Notes: generated from the letters alone by a model not told the origin. DNA of 9,024 bases from an uncultured Oscillibacter sp. (GCA_902476875.1 CABSFC010000106.1:1-9024), one strand, 5' to 3'. Positions 1-6,132 are shown, counted from the stretch's first letter. Numbers and translations are program-made.

Positions 1-435
1 GGCGGCGGCCAGGCGGTAGGCGTCCTCCAGAGAGCAGCTTCCATTCTTCGCCTGGACGGTGAAATTCCGCAAATCCCCGGTGCCCTCCACCAGGGGGCGG
101 CCCGGAAAGGCGCAGCCCGCCAGACTGGCCGCCAGCACCAGCTCCCGGCCCACGGCCTTGGTGTACAGGTCCCCCGGTCCGTCCACCAGCACGCCGCCCA
201 CGCTGCCCGTCAGGCAGCCGGGATGTGTCCGCAGGAAGGCCAGCAGACTGTAAAAGGCGGGGTTCACACCGCTTTCGTTCAAGGGCACGGCAAACAGCAG
301 CCGCTGCTTCTCCAGCGGGTCCGTCAGCCAGTTCACGGACTGGTACGCGCGTCCCCGCAGGGCTTCGGCCAGCACCTGCCCGAAGCGCGCGGAGAAGGTA
401 TCCCCCAAGCGGACCACTGTTACATGTTGCGCCAT
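1..435 (-). CDS. Flavodoxin-fold NAD(P)H-dependent oxidoreductase-like protein (3' end cut off by window edge)
   Basis: The frame is open from the ATG at 435 to the left edge (145 codons) with no stop, so the C-terminus is missing. The visible protein starts MAQHVTVVRLG, a plausible first beta strand. Residues 44-58 (KQRLLFAVPLNESGV) are followed by an amphipathic helix containing AFYSLLAFLR, like the 'target P-Y, then helix' segment of FMN reductase/flavodoxin-like folds. Residues 78-108 form a strand (SVGGVLVDG) and a helix ending LAASLAGCAF, also as in that fold. It would be a cytoplasmic flavin- or NAD(P)H-linked redox protein, but no decisive catalytic motif is visible and the family call is by overall pattern only. 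It lies 66 bp downstream of the dehydrogenase-like gene on the same strand and in the same reading frame, so co-transcription is likely. The Shine-Dalgarno is poor (GGGGGTGG about 5 nt before ATG), which may mean coupling to translation of the upstream gene. Confidence 0.6.
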   Translation of the reverse strand, partial: MAQHVTVVRLGDTFSARFGQVLAEALRGRAYQSVNWLTDPLEKQRLLFAVPLNESGVNPAFYSLLAFLRTHPGCLTGSVGGVLVDGPGDLYTKAVGRELVLAASLAGCAFPGRPLVEGTGDLRNFTVQAKNGSCSLEDAYRLAAA

Positions 436-461
436 CCGGCCACCCCCGTCTGAGATAAAAG

Positions 462-489
462 TAAGAGATAAGAGATAGGAGATAGGAGG
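462..489. repeat. Four tandem 7-nt units between two minus-strand genes
   Basis: Plus-strand units are TAAGAGA twice, then TAGGAGA, then TAGGAGG, with a further partial unit (GAGATAA) just to the left at 452-458. On the sense (minus) strand this is a pyrimidine-rich tract between the dehydrogenase-like stop codon and the flavodoxin-like start. The copy number could vary by slippage. No function can be assigned. Confidence 0.75.
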
Positions 490-501
490 CGTCAGGGTCC
501 G

Positions 502-1740
502 CTATCTCTGATCTTCCCGGAGCCGCGCCTCCGTCTCCCGCAGGCGGGCGAACAGCGCGTCCGGCAGGTCCAGCGTCTCCACCTCCAGCCCGTGGGGGGT
601 GAAGCGGTTTTTCACGCCGAACCACACGCCTCCCAGGCACACGGACCCGCAGTGCCAGTCCCCCCGCAGCGCCAGCAGCAGCTGCATGGCGCCGGAGGAC
701 ACGGCGGGGGCCACATAGGGCTTGAAGCCCAGCTCCCGGATGCGCAGGTTGGCGGCGATCACCAGCTCCGTCAGCTCCCGGGACAGGGCGTCGTCATAGT
801 GTTCAATGGAGTTGGCCACCACCAGCCCCTGGCCGTGGGGGCCAAAGGCGCGGCCCTCCGCCAAAAAGCCGGCGAACCGGGGGTCCCGCTTGGCGTAATA
901 GGCGGCGCGGGCGGTCATGACCCCCAGGCCGAAGCCCTGGACCTGCTCCGGCAGCAGGCCCAGGTGGTCCACCGTGCCGTCCGGCGCGGTGTTGGAGGCC
1001 AGCCACGCCGCCCCGCACAGGGGGTCCACCGGGTCGGAGAGGACGATGAAGAGCCCGCGAAAGCCCGCCGTCCGGGCCTGCCGGGCGAAGCTCTCCACCA
1101 GCGGGCGGTTGGCGTCGAACTGGGCCATCCGTACGTCCCGCACCCCGCTGCCCACCGGAGGGATGGCCTTGGTGGCGGCGAAGAGAAATATGTCGCAGTC
1201 AAAAAGCCGGTCCGCCGTCACCGGCTCCACCTCCGGCAGGGCGCCGTAGTCCCAGGGCCAGGCGATCTGGCCCATCTCGGCGGTCCAGCGGGCCACGGCG
1301 TTTTCGTTCAGGTCGCGGATGCCGATGGCGGAGATCACGTCGCCGCCCAGCAGCTTCAGGGCGGTCAGCAGCGTGCCGCCCACGTCGCCCACCGCCAGCA
1401 GGTGGACCCGCTTCTTCCCCGGCCTGGGGGCGGTGAAGGCCAGCGCGTCCCGCCACCGGGGGTGGCGGAGGTCCACGGCGGTCAGCGTCCCGGCCCGGAG
1501 GCTGCCGGAGACCTCCGGCGGAAGCTCCGGGGCCGGATTTTCCATCCGCCGGGGGTCCAGCCAGGAGACGTCCGCCCTCTCCGCCGTCAGCTGCCGGGGA
1601 CTGGCCGCCCGGAAGCACACAGGGGAGGCGGAGGTCCGCTCCGTCAGAAACAGGGAGGGCGCGCCGGGGGCCGCCGGGGCAAAAGGCAGGTTCGGCAGCG
1701 CCGACGCGGCCAGCCGCCCTTCCAGGTCGTAGTAATGCAT
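502..1740 (-). CDS. Lactate/malate dehydrogenase-like Rossmann-fold protein with altered active site
   Basis: 412 aa from the ATG at 1740. That start is preferred over the in-frame one at 1788 because AAAGGAG lies 8 nt upstream, while the upstream start would begin about 8 nt after the predicted transcription start and has no ribosome binding site. Residues 1-110 are an extension not found in ordinary LDH/MDH (about 310 aa). Residues 111-151 form a Rossmann nucleotide site (VGDVGG with Gly118, Gly121, Gly122; Asp143 at the end of the second strand, suggesting NAD). Residues 190-235 resemble the substrate loop and the following helix; Arg201 aligns with LDH Arg109. SDPVD at 235-239 replaces the family's SNPVD. 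Residues 269-282 (QGFGLGVMTARAAY) align with the LDH GSGTxLDSAR segment: Arg278 matches Arg171, but Met275 sits where catalytic Asp168 should be. PHG at 301-303 keeps the catalytic His. The C-terminal part (AMQLLLAL, FGVKNRFTPHG) follows the LDH/MDH C-terminal pattern. It may be a 2-hydroxyacid dehydrogenase of unusual substrate or a non-catalytic NAD-binding relative. Alignment is by eye. Confidence 0.7.
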   Translation of the reverse strand: MHYYDLEGRLAASALPNLPFAPAAPGAPSLFLTERTSASPVCFRAASPRQLTAERADVSWLDPRRMENPAPELPPEVSGSLRAGTLTAVDLRHPRWRDALAFTAPRPGKKRVHLLAVGDVGGTLLTALKLLGGDVISAIGIRDLNENAVARWTAEMGQIAWPWDYGALPEVEPVTADRLFDCDIFLFAATKAIPPVGSGVRDVRMAQFDANRPLVESFARQARTAGFRGLFIVLSDPVDPLCGAAWLASNTAPDGTVDHLGLLPEQVQGFGLGVMTARAAYYAKRDPRFAGFLAEGRAFGPHGQGLVVANSIEHYDDALSRELTELVIAANLRIRELGFKPYVAPAVSSGAMQLLLALRGDWHCGSVCLGGVWFGVKNRFTPHGLEVETLDLPDALFARLRETEARLREDQR

Positions 1741-1756
1741 GGAGAGAGCTCCTTTC

Positions 1757-1780
1757 CAGCGGCCCCGGAGCGGGCCGCTG
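1757..1780 (-). promoter_or_regulatory. GC-rich hairpin in the 5' leader of the dehydrogenase-like gene
   Basis: The arms CAGCGGCCC and GGGCCGCTG pair perfectly over 9 bp with a 6-nt loop. In the minus-strand transcript the hairpin ends one base before the Shine-Dalgarno AAAGGAG (1749-1755). There is no following U tract, so it is not an intrinsic terminator. It could limit ribosome access or stabilise the mRNA 5' end; function is inferred only. Confidence 0.6.
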
Positions 1781-1802
1781 TTCCTCAAATCGTATTTAGA
1801 CT

Positions 1803-1831
1803 ATTATAGCATAACCGGCGGGACTTGGAAA
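1803..1831 (-). promoter_or_regulatory. Sigma-A-type promoter with extended -10 for the minus-strand pair
   Basis: On the minus strand, TTTCCA (1831-1826) is separated by 17 bp from a perfect TATAAT (1808-1803), which is preceded by TGC, giving an extended -10. The predicted start near 1796 gives a leader of about 56 nt carrying the hairpin at 1757-1780. Confidence 0.75.
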
Positions 1832-2008
1832 GCGGCGGTTTTAAATCCCTATTTACCTTTGGAAAAAATAGGAAAATAGCCGGGGACCTCAACGGACAGC
1901 TCTGTCGCGAATCGTTCCGCGATATGGCATACTGGGCTCGACAAATAAAATTCGCGGCGGTTCTCCGCGCAACTTCGGTTTGCCGGGCAGTCCTGTTTGG
2001 GACTGCCC
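1832..2008. other. Structured divergent intergenic region without a gene
   Basis: No coding region with a ribosome binding site is visible between the two divergent genes (1741-2078). Besides the two promoters and the leader hairpin, this part contains three inverted repeats. At 1905-1922, TCGCGAA pairs with TCCGCGA (one mismatch or GU). Near 1950-1970, CGCGG and CCGCG flank a 7-nt loop. At 1985-2008, GGGCAGTCC and GGACTGCCC form a perfect 9-bp stem with a 6-nt loop. None is followed by a clear U tract on either strand. The region could hold operators or a small structured RNA, but I recognise no known RNA family. Confidence 0.4.
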
Positions 2009-2037
2009 TTGCCGTCTGCGGCTCCGTATGATAAGAT
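2009..2037 (+). promoter_or_regulatory. Candidate promoter for the CatA-like gene
   Basis: TTGCCG (2009-2014) is separated by 17 bp from TAAGAT (2032-2037). It directly follows the 1985-2008 hairpin and ends about 40 bp before the start codon. An overlapping TATGAT (2027-2032) is an alternative -10 but lacks a well-spaced -35 box. Weak to moderate match. Confidence 0.4.
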
Positions 2038-2078
2038 AGGGGGCGTTCGACAATTTGAGACCGTAAGGAGGGACCGAC

Positions 2079-2702
2079 ATGAGAGAAGTGGACGCGGGCC
2101 AGACCAGCCGGGCGGCGGCCTTTGACCTGTGGATGCACGCGCCCATGCCCATGGTCACGCTGTTCAAGACCCTGGACGTGACGAACCTGGTGAAGCTGAG
2201 CCGCGGGTGCCGCTGCGGGTTCAACCCGCTGCTGTGCTGGTGCGTCGGCAAAGCGGCCTCGCGGGTGGAGGAGTTCTACCTGCTGCCGGTGGGCGAAAAG
2301 CTGATGCGGTTCGACCGCATCGCGGTCAACACGGTGGTCGCCACCCGCGCAGGAGACATCAGCACCTGCGACGTCCCCTTCACGGAGGACCCGCGGCGCT
2401 TCTGGCAGGATTACCTGCGCCTGACCGGCCAGGTGCGCGATACCGGCCGGCCGTACGAGGCGGGGGACGACTATATGGTGATCGGCACCTCGGCCCTTCC
2501 CCAGACGGACATCGACGGCGCGGTCAACATCTACGCCGGCTTCTACAACAACCCCTTCCTGATCTGGGGCCGGTACCGGAAAAAATTCCTGAAAACAACG
2601 CTCCCCGTATCGTTCCAATTCCACCACACGCAGATGGACGGCGCCCACGCCGCCCGCTTTCTCGAGACCCTGCAGCGGGAGATCCGGACGTTGCGGCTGT
2701 GA
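2079..2702 (+). CDS. CatA-like O-acetyltransferase (chloramphenicol acetyltransferase superfamily)
   Basis: 207 aa, close to the 210-220 aa of classical CAT. The start has AAGGAGGG 6-7 nt upstream. The key motif is at residues 182-188, HHTQMDG, matching the CAT signature HHxxxDG: His183 corresponds to the catalytic His195 and Asp187 to structural Asp199. IWGRYRKKFLKTTLP (162-176) matches the CAT 'MGKY...P' segment before the catalytic strand. FDLWMHAPMPMVTLFKTLDVTNL (15-37) matches the N-terminal 'F.....P....T..LD.T.L' region. The family moves an acetyl group from acetyl-CoA to a hydroxyl of a small acceptor and works as a cytoplasmic trimer. Chromosomal CatA-like relatives in gut Firmicutes often have unknown acceptors, so chloramphenicol resistance cannot be assumed. 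It stands divergent from the dehydrogenase-like operon and upstream of a 62-aa gene. Confidence 0.85.
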   Translation: MREVDAGQTSRAAAFDLWMHAPMPMVTLFKTLDVTNLVKLSRGCRCGFNPLLCWCVGKAASRVEEFYLLPVGEKLMRFDRIAVNTVVATRAGDISTCDVPFTEDPRRFWQDYLRLTGQVRDTGRPYEAGDDYMVIGTSALPQTDIDGAVNIYAGFYNNPFLIWGRYRKKFLKTTLPVSFQFHHTQMDGAHAARFLETLQREIRTLRL

Positions 2703-2713
2703 GGGAGCTCCGG

Positions 2714-2738
2714 CCGCGAAAAACGCCGCGTTTCGCGG
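2714..2738 (+). promoter_or_regulatory. Hairpin downstream of the CatA-like gene
   Basis: CCGCGAAA and TTTCGCGG pair over 8 bp around a 9-nt loop, 11 nt after the CatA-like stop. It is followed by TTGCCTGCC rather than a real U tract, so it could be a weak terminator or a mRNA 3'-end stabiliser between this gene and the 62-aa gene. Confidence 0.4.
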
Positions 2739-2786
2739 TTGCCTGCCTGAAATACCGGGCAGACTAGCGGCGGAGGTGAGTGAACC

Positions 2787-2975
2787 ATGGACGAGCTGCA
2801 AAGCTATCTCTGCCTGACGGACCTGCTGGATCAGGACCTGTCGGCCTACGAGTATTTCCAGACCCTGCCGCCGGACGTACAGACCAGGCTGCGGCGGGAG
2901 GACGGCCCCATCGGCACGCTGGACGAGCTGCAGGGCCGTGTGGCCGGCCTGCGGGCCTCCGGCATGATGGGCTGA
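2787..2975 (+). CDS. Small hypothetical protein (62 aa)
   Basis: The ATG at 2787 is preceded by a near-perfect GGAGGTGAG 6 nt upstream, a stronger site than most here, which supports a real gene despite the small size. The product (starts MDELQSYLCLTDLL) is acidic and predicted mostly helical, with no signal peptide, Cys pair or membrane segment. A helix rich in Leu/Asp at residues 2-20 is followed by LPPDVQTRLRRED and a second helix from TLDELQ to the end. I do not recognise a family. It sits 84 bp after the CatA-like gene and 10 bp before a shared terminator, convergent with the ferritin-like gene. It could be co-transcribed with the acetyltransferase or come from its own promoter. Confidence 0.65.
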   Translation: MDELQSYLCLTDLLDQDLSAYEYFQTLPPDVQTRLRREDGPIGTLDELQGRVAGLRASGMMG

Positions 2976-2985
2976 GCACCGATAA

Positions 2986-3022
2986 AAGCAGTACCTGTGA
3001 CTTTCTGTCACAGGTACTGCTT
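2986..3022. terminator. Bidirectional terminator between convergent genes, partly inside a coding sequence
   Basis: AAGCAGTACCTGTGAC (2986-3001) and its exact complement (3007-3022) form a perfect 16-bp stem with a 5-nt loop. In minus-strand RNA the stem is followed by TTATC after the final TT, a modest U run, so it works best as terminator of the minus-strand ferritin-like gene. Its first arm there encodes the last codons (KQYL) and overlaps the stop codon. In plus-strand RNA it begins 10 nt after the 62-aa gene stop, with a weak U tract. Confidence 0.8.
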
Positions 3023-3433
3023 CATCTGCGCCACGTTGGCCTCCTCGGTCCGCAGCAGCTTTTCCGCCAGCTGCCGGACCCGGTGGTCATTTCCGGCATA
3101 GTCGTTGAGATGCCGGGTGCCCTTGGTGATGCCCATAGTGTTGCCCTGGATGACCATCTCCGCGATGTTGGAGGCGGAGGGGTCCGCCAGAGTCTTTACC
3201 GTGGACATGACCTCGGAGGAGACCCGGGCCATCAGGCCAGGGTCTTTCGGCTCCGCGCCGAATCCCCGCAGCAACTCTCCGGCCGCGGCGGAGATGTGCC
3301 GGTACTCTTCCGTCTGCTGGGCCAGCGCCCGCCGCAGGTCCTGGTCCCGCACCTGGCCCTCCAGGCTTTTCAGACCCTGGATGCCCATTTTGGCAGTCTC
3401 GTGGACGTATTGTAGCAGCTCCATGTCCTGCAT
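3008..3433 (-). CDS. Ferritin-like helical bundle protein (DUF2383-like)
   Basis: 141 aa from the ATG at 3433. Two in-frame ATGs are close: the one at 3439 abuts the Shine-Dalgarno with no spacing. GAGGTGAT, a full match to the anti-SD, lies 4-6 nt before the one at 3433, so the second Met (MQDMELL) is chosen. The sequence is all-helical with four heptad-like helices: 3-27, 31-58, 67-98 and 115-140. EExxH-type residues (Glu42, Glu43, His46) sit in helix 2, and a Glu pair (130-131) in the last helix. The order resembles ferritin-like bundles, but the second His of a di-iron ExxH pair is not present, so metal binding is uncertain. Similar short proteins in Clostridia are often annotated as spore-coat or DUF2383-like; that link is from memory. 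It is divergent from the polysaccharide operon and terminated by the hairpin overlapping its own last codons. Confidence 0.75.
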   Translation of the reverse strand: MQDMELLQYVHETAKMGIQGLKSLEGQVRDQDLRRALAQQTEEYRHISAAAGELLRGFGAEPKDPGLMARVSSEVMSTVKTLADPSASNIAEMVIQGNTMGITKGTRHLNDYAGNDHRVRQLAEKLLRTEEANVAQMKQYL

Positions 3434-3459
3434 ATCCATCACCTCGCCCCTAGTATGCC

Positions 3460-3480
3460 CGGCTTTTCCGGGAAAAGCCG
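3460..3480. promoter_or_regulatory. Palindrome abutting the -35 box of the glycosyltransferase operon
   Basis: CGGCTTTTC and GAAAAGCCG are perfect 9-bp inverted arms with a 3-nt centre. It ends at the base before the TTGACC -35 box and lies in the leader of the divergent ferritin-like gene. It could be a regulator binding site or an RNA hairpin in the minus transcript; no regulator is identified. Confidence 0.5.
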
Positions 3481-3509
3481 TTGACCTTCCAACCGGAATA
3501 GGGTACAAT
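3481..3509 (+). promoter_or_regulatory. Strong sigma-A-type promoter for the polysaccharide operon
   Basis: TTGACC (3481-3486), 17-bp spacer, TACAAT (3504-3509). The transcript would start near 3516, about 32 nt before the glycosyltransferase start codon. Confidence 0.8.
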
Positions 3510-3547
3510 ATTCCTGTTATCCGGCAATATGCCAAAGGAGGGGTACT

Positions 3548-4564
3548 ATGCCCAGTATTTCCGTGATCGTCCCCGTTTACCAGGCGGAAAGCTACCTGAA
3601 AAAATGCGTGGAGAGCGTGGTCAAGCAGACCTTCCCCGACTGGGAGCTGCTGCTGATCGACGACGGCTGCACCGACGGCTCTCCCGCCATCTGTGACCAG
3701 TGCGCGGCGGAGGACGACCGCATCCGGGTCTTCCACAAAAAGAAAAACGCCGGCGTCAGCGAGGCCCGGAACCTGGGGCTGCGGGAGGCCAAGGGCGCGT
3801 GCGTCGCCTTTCTGGACGTGGACGACCGCTTTGAATTCCGGGCGCTGGAGACCCTGTGGTGCCTGCGGGAGCAGACCGGGGCGGACACCGTGGGCTGCGC
3901 CCACCTGAACCTGGGGGCCGACGGAAGCAAGTCGGTGGAGCTGCTGCTGCCCGCCGGGGTGTACGACGAGCAGGGCATCCGGGAGGGCATCGTGTACCCC
4001 CTGCTGGGGGACCGGCTGCAAGCGCCGGTGTTCAACGGCTTCATCTGGCGGTACCTGTTCTCCGCCGACATCCTCCGCGGGGCCCACATCACCTTTGAGG
4101 GCGCCTATCTGGAGGACGAGCTGTTTTTGATGGAGTACTTCTGCAACGCCCGCAAGCTGGCGGTGACGGAGCAGCCGCTGTACCGCTACTTCCTGAACCC
4201 CTCCTCCGCCACCCACCGCTACATGGCGGATTTCATGCGGGTCTTCAGCCGCTTCATGGAGCGGAAGGAGTCCCTGGTGAAGAAGTACCGGCTGGAGGAG
4301 GCCCGGCCCCAGTGGCGGGAGAACTCCAACTGGGCGGGGCTGCTGATCGCCATCGGCAATGAGTATGCCCGGAGCAACGGTAAGTCCGTCCGCAAAAAGC
4401 AAAAGACGGTGGAGGAGCTCTGCCGCCGCCCGGAGATGGCGAAGGCCATCGCCGAGGTGACGCCGGCGGGCCTGAGCCCCAACAAGCAGATGGTGGCGAA
4501 TTTGGTGAAGGGGAAGCACTTCTTCACCCTGACCCAGATGTACCGCCTGAAAAACCGCATTTGA
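3548..4564 (+). CDS. Family 2 glycosyltransferase (GT-A fold)
   Basis: 338 aa, with AAAGGAGG ending 7 nt before ATG. Residues 4-10 (ISVIVPV) form the first strand of the GT-A domain. LIDDGCTDGS (36-45) is the nucleotide-sugar site, NAG and ARN (67-75) are conserved in GT2, and FLDVDD (88-93) is the DxD-type metal/UDP-sugar motif. LEDELF (188-193) supplies the ED residues typical of the catalytic base. PLYRYFLNPSSAT (210-222) is the usual 'PLYxYxxxxxS' end of the domain. The C-terminal 110 residues are charged and helical. No membrane segments are seen, so it should act on the cytoplasmic face, adding a sugar to a lipid-linked or wall polysaccharide precursor; donor and acceptor cannot be told. 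Its stop overlaps the region just before the ligase-like gene (20 bp apart), so the two form an operon. Confidence 0.92.
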   Translation: MPSISVIVPVYQAESYLKKCVESVVKQTFPDWELLLIDDGCTDGSPAICDQCAAEDDRIRVFHKKKNAGVSEARNLGLREAKGACVAFLDVDDRFEFRALETLWCLREQTGADTVGCAHLNLGADGSKSVELLLPAGVYDEQGIREGIVYPLLGDRLQAPVFNGFIWRYLFSADILRGAHITFEGAYLEDELFLMEYFCNARKLAVTEQPLYRYFLNPSSATHRYMADFMRVFSRFMERKESLVKKYRLEEARPQWRENSNWAGLLIAIGNEYARSNGKSVRKKQKTVEELCRRPEMAKAIAEVTPAGLSPNKQMVANLVKGKHFFTLTQMYRLKNRI

Positions 4565-4584
4565 CGAAACGAGGAACCCTTCTT

Positions 4585-6108
4585 ATGACGCTTCTGCGAG
4601 AGAGCTATCTGTATCACCTGTGTCTGGCGCTGTGCGCCGCTTACGAGGACAGCGCCGTCCACCGCGTTCTGGCGGCCATCGGCGCCTGGTGCGGCCGCCA
4701 GGTGGACGGCAGCCGCGTCCTGCGGCCCCTGTGCCGGGAGGGCGCGGTGGCCCGTGCCTGGCCGGACAGCTGCCTGTGCCGGGGGCTCACCTGGCTGGTG
4801 AATCTGCCGGGGCGGCTGCTGCACTGGCTGTATACGACCTTTCAACTGACTTTTGAGGACAGCGTCTTTGCCCGGCTGGCTTTCGCGATGGGGGAGGAGA
4901 CCGCCATCGCGCAGTCCTGGTGCATCTGCCTTCTGTGGGTCATTCCCTATACGTATTGGAACAACGCCTACAGCCTGATGGGATTTACCCTGCTGCTGGT
5001 GCTGTTCCACGCCGGGGCCATGCACCGGCGGGACTTCCGGCTGGATTTGGCGAATATCGGCTTTTATCCGCTGGTGCTGTTCGGGGCCATGTTTCTGGCG
5101 GTGGCGTGCTCCTACGCGCCGTCGCTGTCCCTGCGGTTTTTGTTCTACCACATCTCGGCGGCCCTGTGTGTGCTGGTGACGGTCAGCGCCGTCCGCACGG
5201 CGGGGGATTTGAAGCGTCTGGCGGCCGGCGGCACCGTCTGCGTGGCGGTGTCGTCCCTGTACGGCATCTACCAGCGCATCCAGGGCGTGGAGGTCAGCGC
5301 CTCCACCGTGGATTTGAAGGTGAACGCCGGCATGCCGGGCCGGGTGGTGTCCATCTTCGATAACGCCAACACCTTTGCCGAGGTGCTGATTTTGCTGCTG
5401 CCGCTGGTGCTGGCGCTGATCCTCTGTTCGAAACGCCTTTTCAGCAGGCTGCTGGCCTGCGGCGTGTTCGTGGTGGGCATGGCGGCGTTGGGCATGACCT
5501 ACTCCCGGGCCAGCTGGGTGGGCGGCGCCTGCGCCATGGCGGTGATGGTGTTTCTGTGGAAGCCGAAGCTGATCCCGGCGTTCATCGCGCTGTGCTGTTT
5601 TGCGGTGCCCTTCCTGCCGACCACGATTTTGAACCGCATCCTGACGATCACCAACCTGTCGGACTCCTCCACAGCCAGCCGCATCCCGCTGCTCCAGGCG
5701 GCGCTGGAGGTCATCCGCAGCCGCCCTATCCGGGGCGCGGGCCTGGGCACCGCCGCTCCTCAGGCGTACATCGCGGACTGGAACCTCTACCACGCGGATT
5801 TCCCCTACGTCCACTCCCACAACTTCTACCTGGAGGTCTGGGTGGAAGTGGGCCTGCTGGGCGCCGCGGGCTTTGTGGCCTCCATGCTGTGGAACATCAA
5901 GCGGGCCGCGCGTACTGTCCGCCGTTGCCCGGATTCCGCGGCCCGGACCATCACCTGCGCCGCCGCGGCGGCACTGTGCGGGACGATGGTGTGCGGCCTG
6001 GCGGACTACCTGTGGAACTACCCCCGCGTCATGTGCATCTTCTGGTTCGTCTTCGCGGTGGCCCTGACCGGCACAAAGTTGTGCCGGCTGGAGAAAGAGG
6101 CCCCTTGA
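4585..6108 (+). CDS. O-antigen ligase/polymerase-like membrane protein (Wzy_C family)
   Basis: 507 aa from ATG 4585, with CGAGGA 9 nt upstream; an in-frame TTG at 4561 overlaps the previous stop and is less likely. Residues 1-105 are a mostly soluble, helical N-terminal part with several Cys and Trp and one weak hydrophobic stretch. From 110 to 500 about ten hydrophobic segments follow, for example 111-122, 131-145, 159-177, 186-200, 265-281, 288-304, 314-325, 330-347, 424-436 and 483-497. Family hallmarks: FDNANTFAEVL (258-268), TYSRASWVG (305-313), SRPIRGAGLGT (379-389), then a large loop ending HSHNFYLEVWVEVGLLG (410-426), with the conserved His and Glu of O-antigen ligases and polymerases. 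Such enzymes join lipid-linked glycans to an acceptor, or polymerise them, on the outer face of the membrane. In a Gram-positive this points to a wall polysaccharide or glycoprotein. Pairing with a GT2 gene fits this role. Spore-envelope or exopolysaccharide roles are equally open. Confidence 0.88.
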   Translation: MTLLRESYLYHLCLALCAAYEDSAVHRVLAAIGAWCGRQVDGSRVLRPLCREGAVARAWPDSCLCRGLTWLVNLPGRLLHWLYTTFQLTFEDSVFARLAFAMGEETAIAQSWCICLLWVIPYTYWNNAYSLMGFTLLLVLFHAGAMHRRDFRLDLANIGFYPLVLFGAMFLAVACSYAPSLSLRFLFYHISAALCVLVTVSAVRTAGDLKRLAAGGTVCVAVSSLYGIYQRIQGVEVSASTVDLKVNAGMPGRVVSIFDNANTFAEVLILLLPLVLALILCSKRLFSRLLACGVFVVGMAALGMTYSRASWVGGACAMAVMVFLWKPKLIPAFIALCCFAVPFLPTTILNRILTITNLSDSSTASRIPLLQAALEVIRSRPIRGAGLGTAAPQAYIADWNLYHADFPYVHSHNFYLEVWVEVGLLGAAGFVASMLWNIKRAARTVRRCPDSAARTITCAAAAALCGTMVCGLADYLWNYPRVMCIFWFVFAVALTGTKLCRLEKEAP

Positions 6109-6132
6109 CTTTGAGGAATAAATCAGTAAAAT
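6105..6132 (+). promoter_or_regulatory. Candidate promoter of the tRNA-Pro locus, overlapping the ligase stop codon
   Basis: TTGACT (6105-6110) is separated by 16 bp from TAAAAT (6127-6132). The -35 box contains the ligase gene's TGA stop. The predicted start (about 6139) lies inside the left arm of the hairpin at 6133-6172. It is well placed to transcribe both tRNA copies. Confidence 0.6.

Noticed and set aside
462..489. CRISPR-like array from the tandem repeats
   Set aside because: The units are only 7 nt and directly adjacent, without spacers. It is a simple tandem repeat.
592..1809. 405-aa plus-strand ORF antisense to the dehydrogenase-like gene
   Set aside because: Composition is Gly/His/Gln/Pro-rich shadow translation of the GC-rich gene on the other strand. 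It has no ribosome binding site or recognisable domain.
2079..2702. Calling the CatA-like gene a chloramphenicol resistance gene
   Set aside because: The catalytic motif is present, but the sequence is divergent from classical cat genes and the acceptor substrate cannot be read from sequence.
1785..3011. 408-aa minus-strand ORF across the CatA-like and 62-aa genes
   Set aside because: It is antisense to two supported genes and spans the divergent promoter region. The translation is His/Gln/Arg-rich noise.
3440..4519. Long upstream extension of the ferritin-like ORF (503 aa in total)
   Set aside because: The extension is antisense to the glycosyltransferase. The consensus Shine-Dalgarno and helical protein start at 3433 define the real gene.
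4561..4584. TTG start for the ligase-like gene
   Set aside because: It overlaps the preceding stop and would place the better ribosome binding site (CGAGGA) inside the gene. ATG 4585 fits better.
4219..5820. 533-aa minus-strand ORF antisense to the glycosyltransferase and ligase genes
   Set aside because: It is a shadow of codon bias, rich in His/Gln/Arg, with no motif. The plus-strand products are clear family members.
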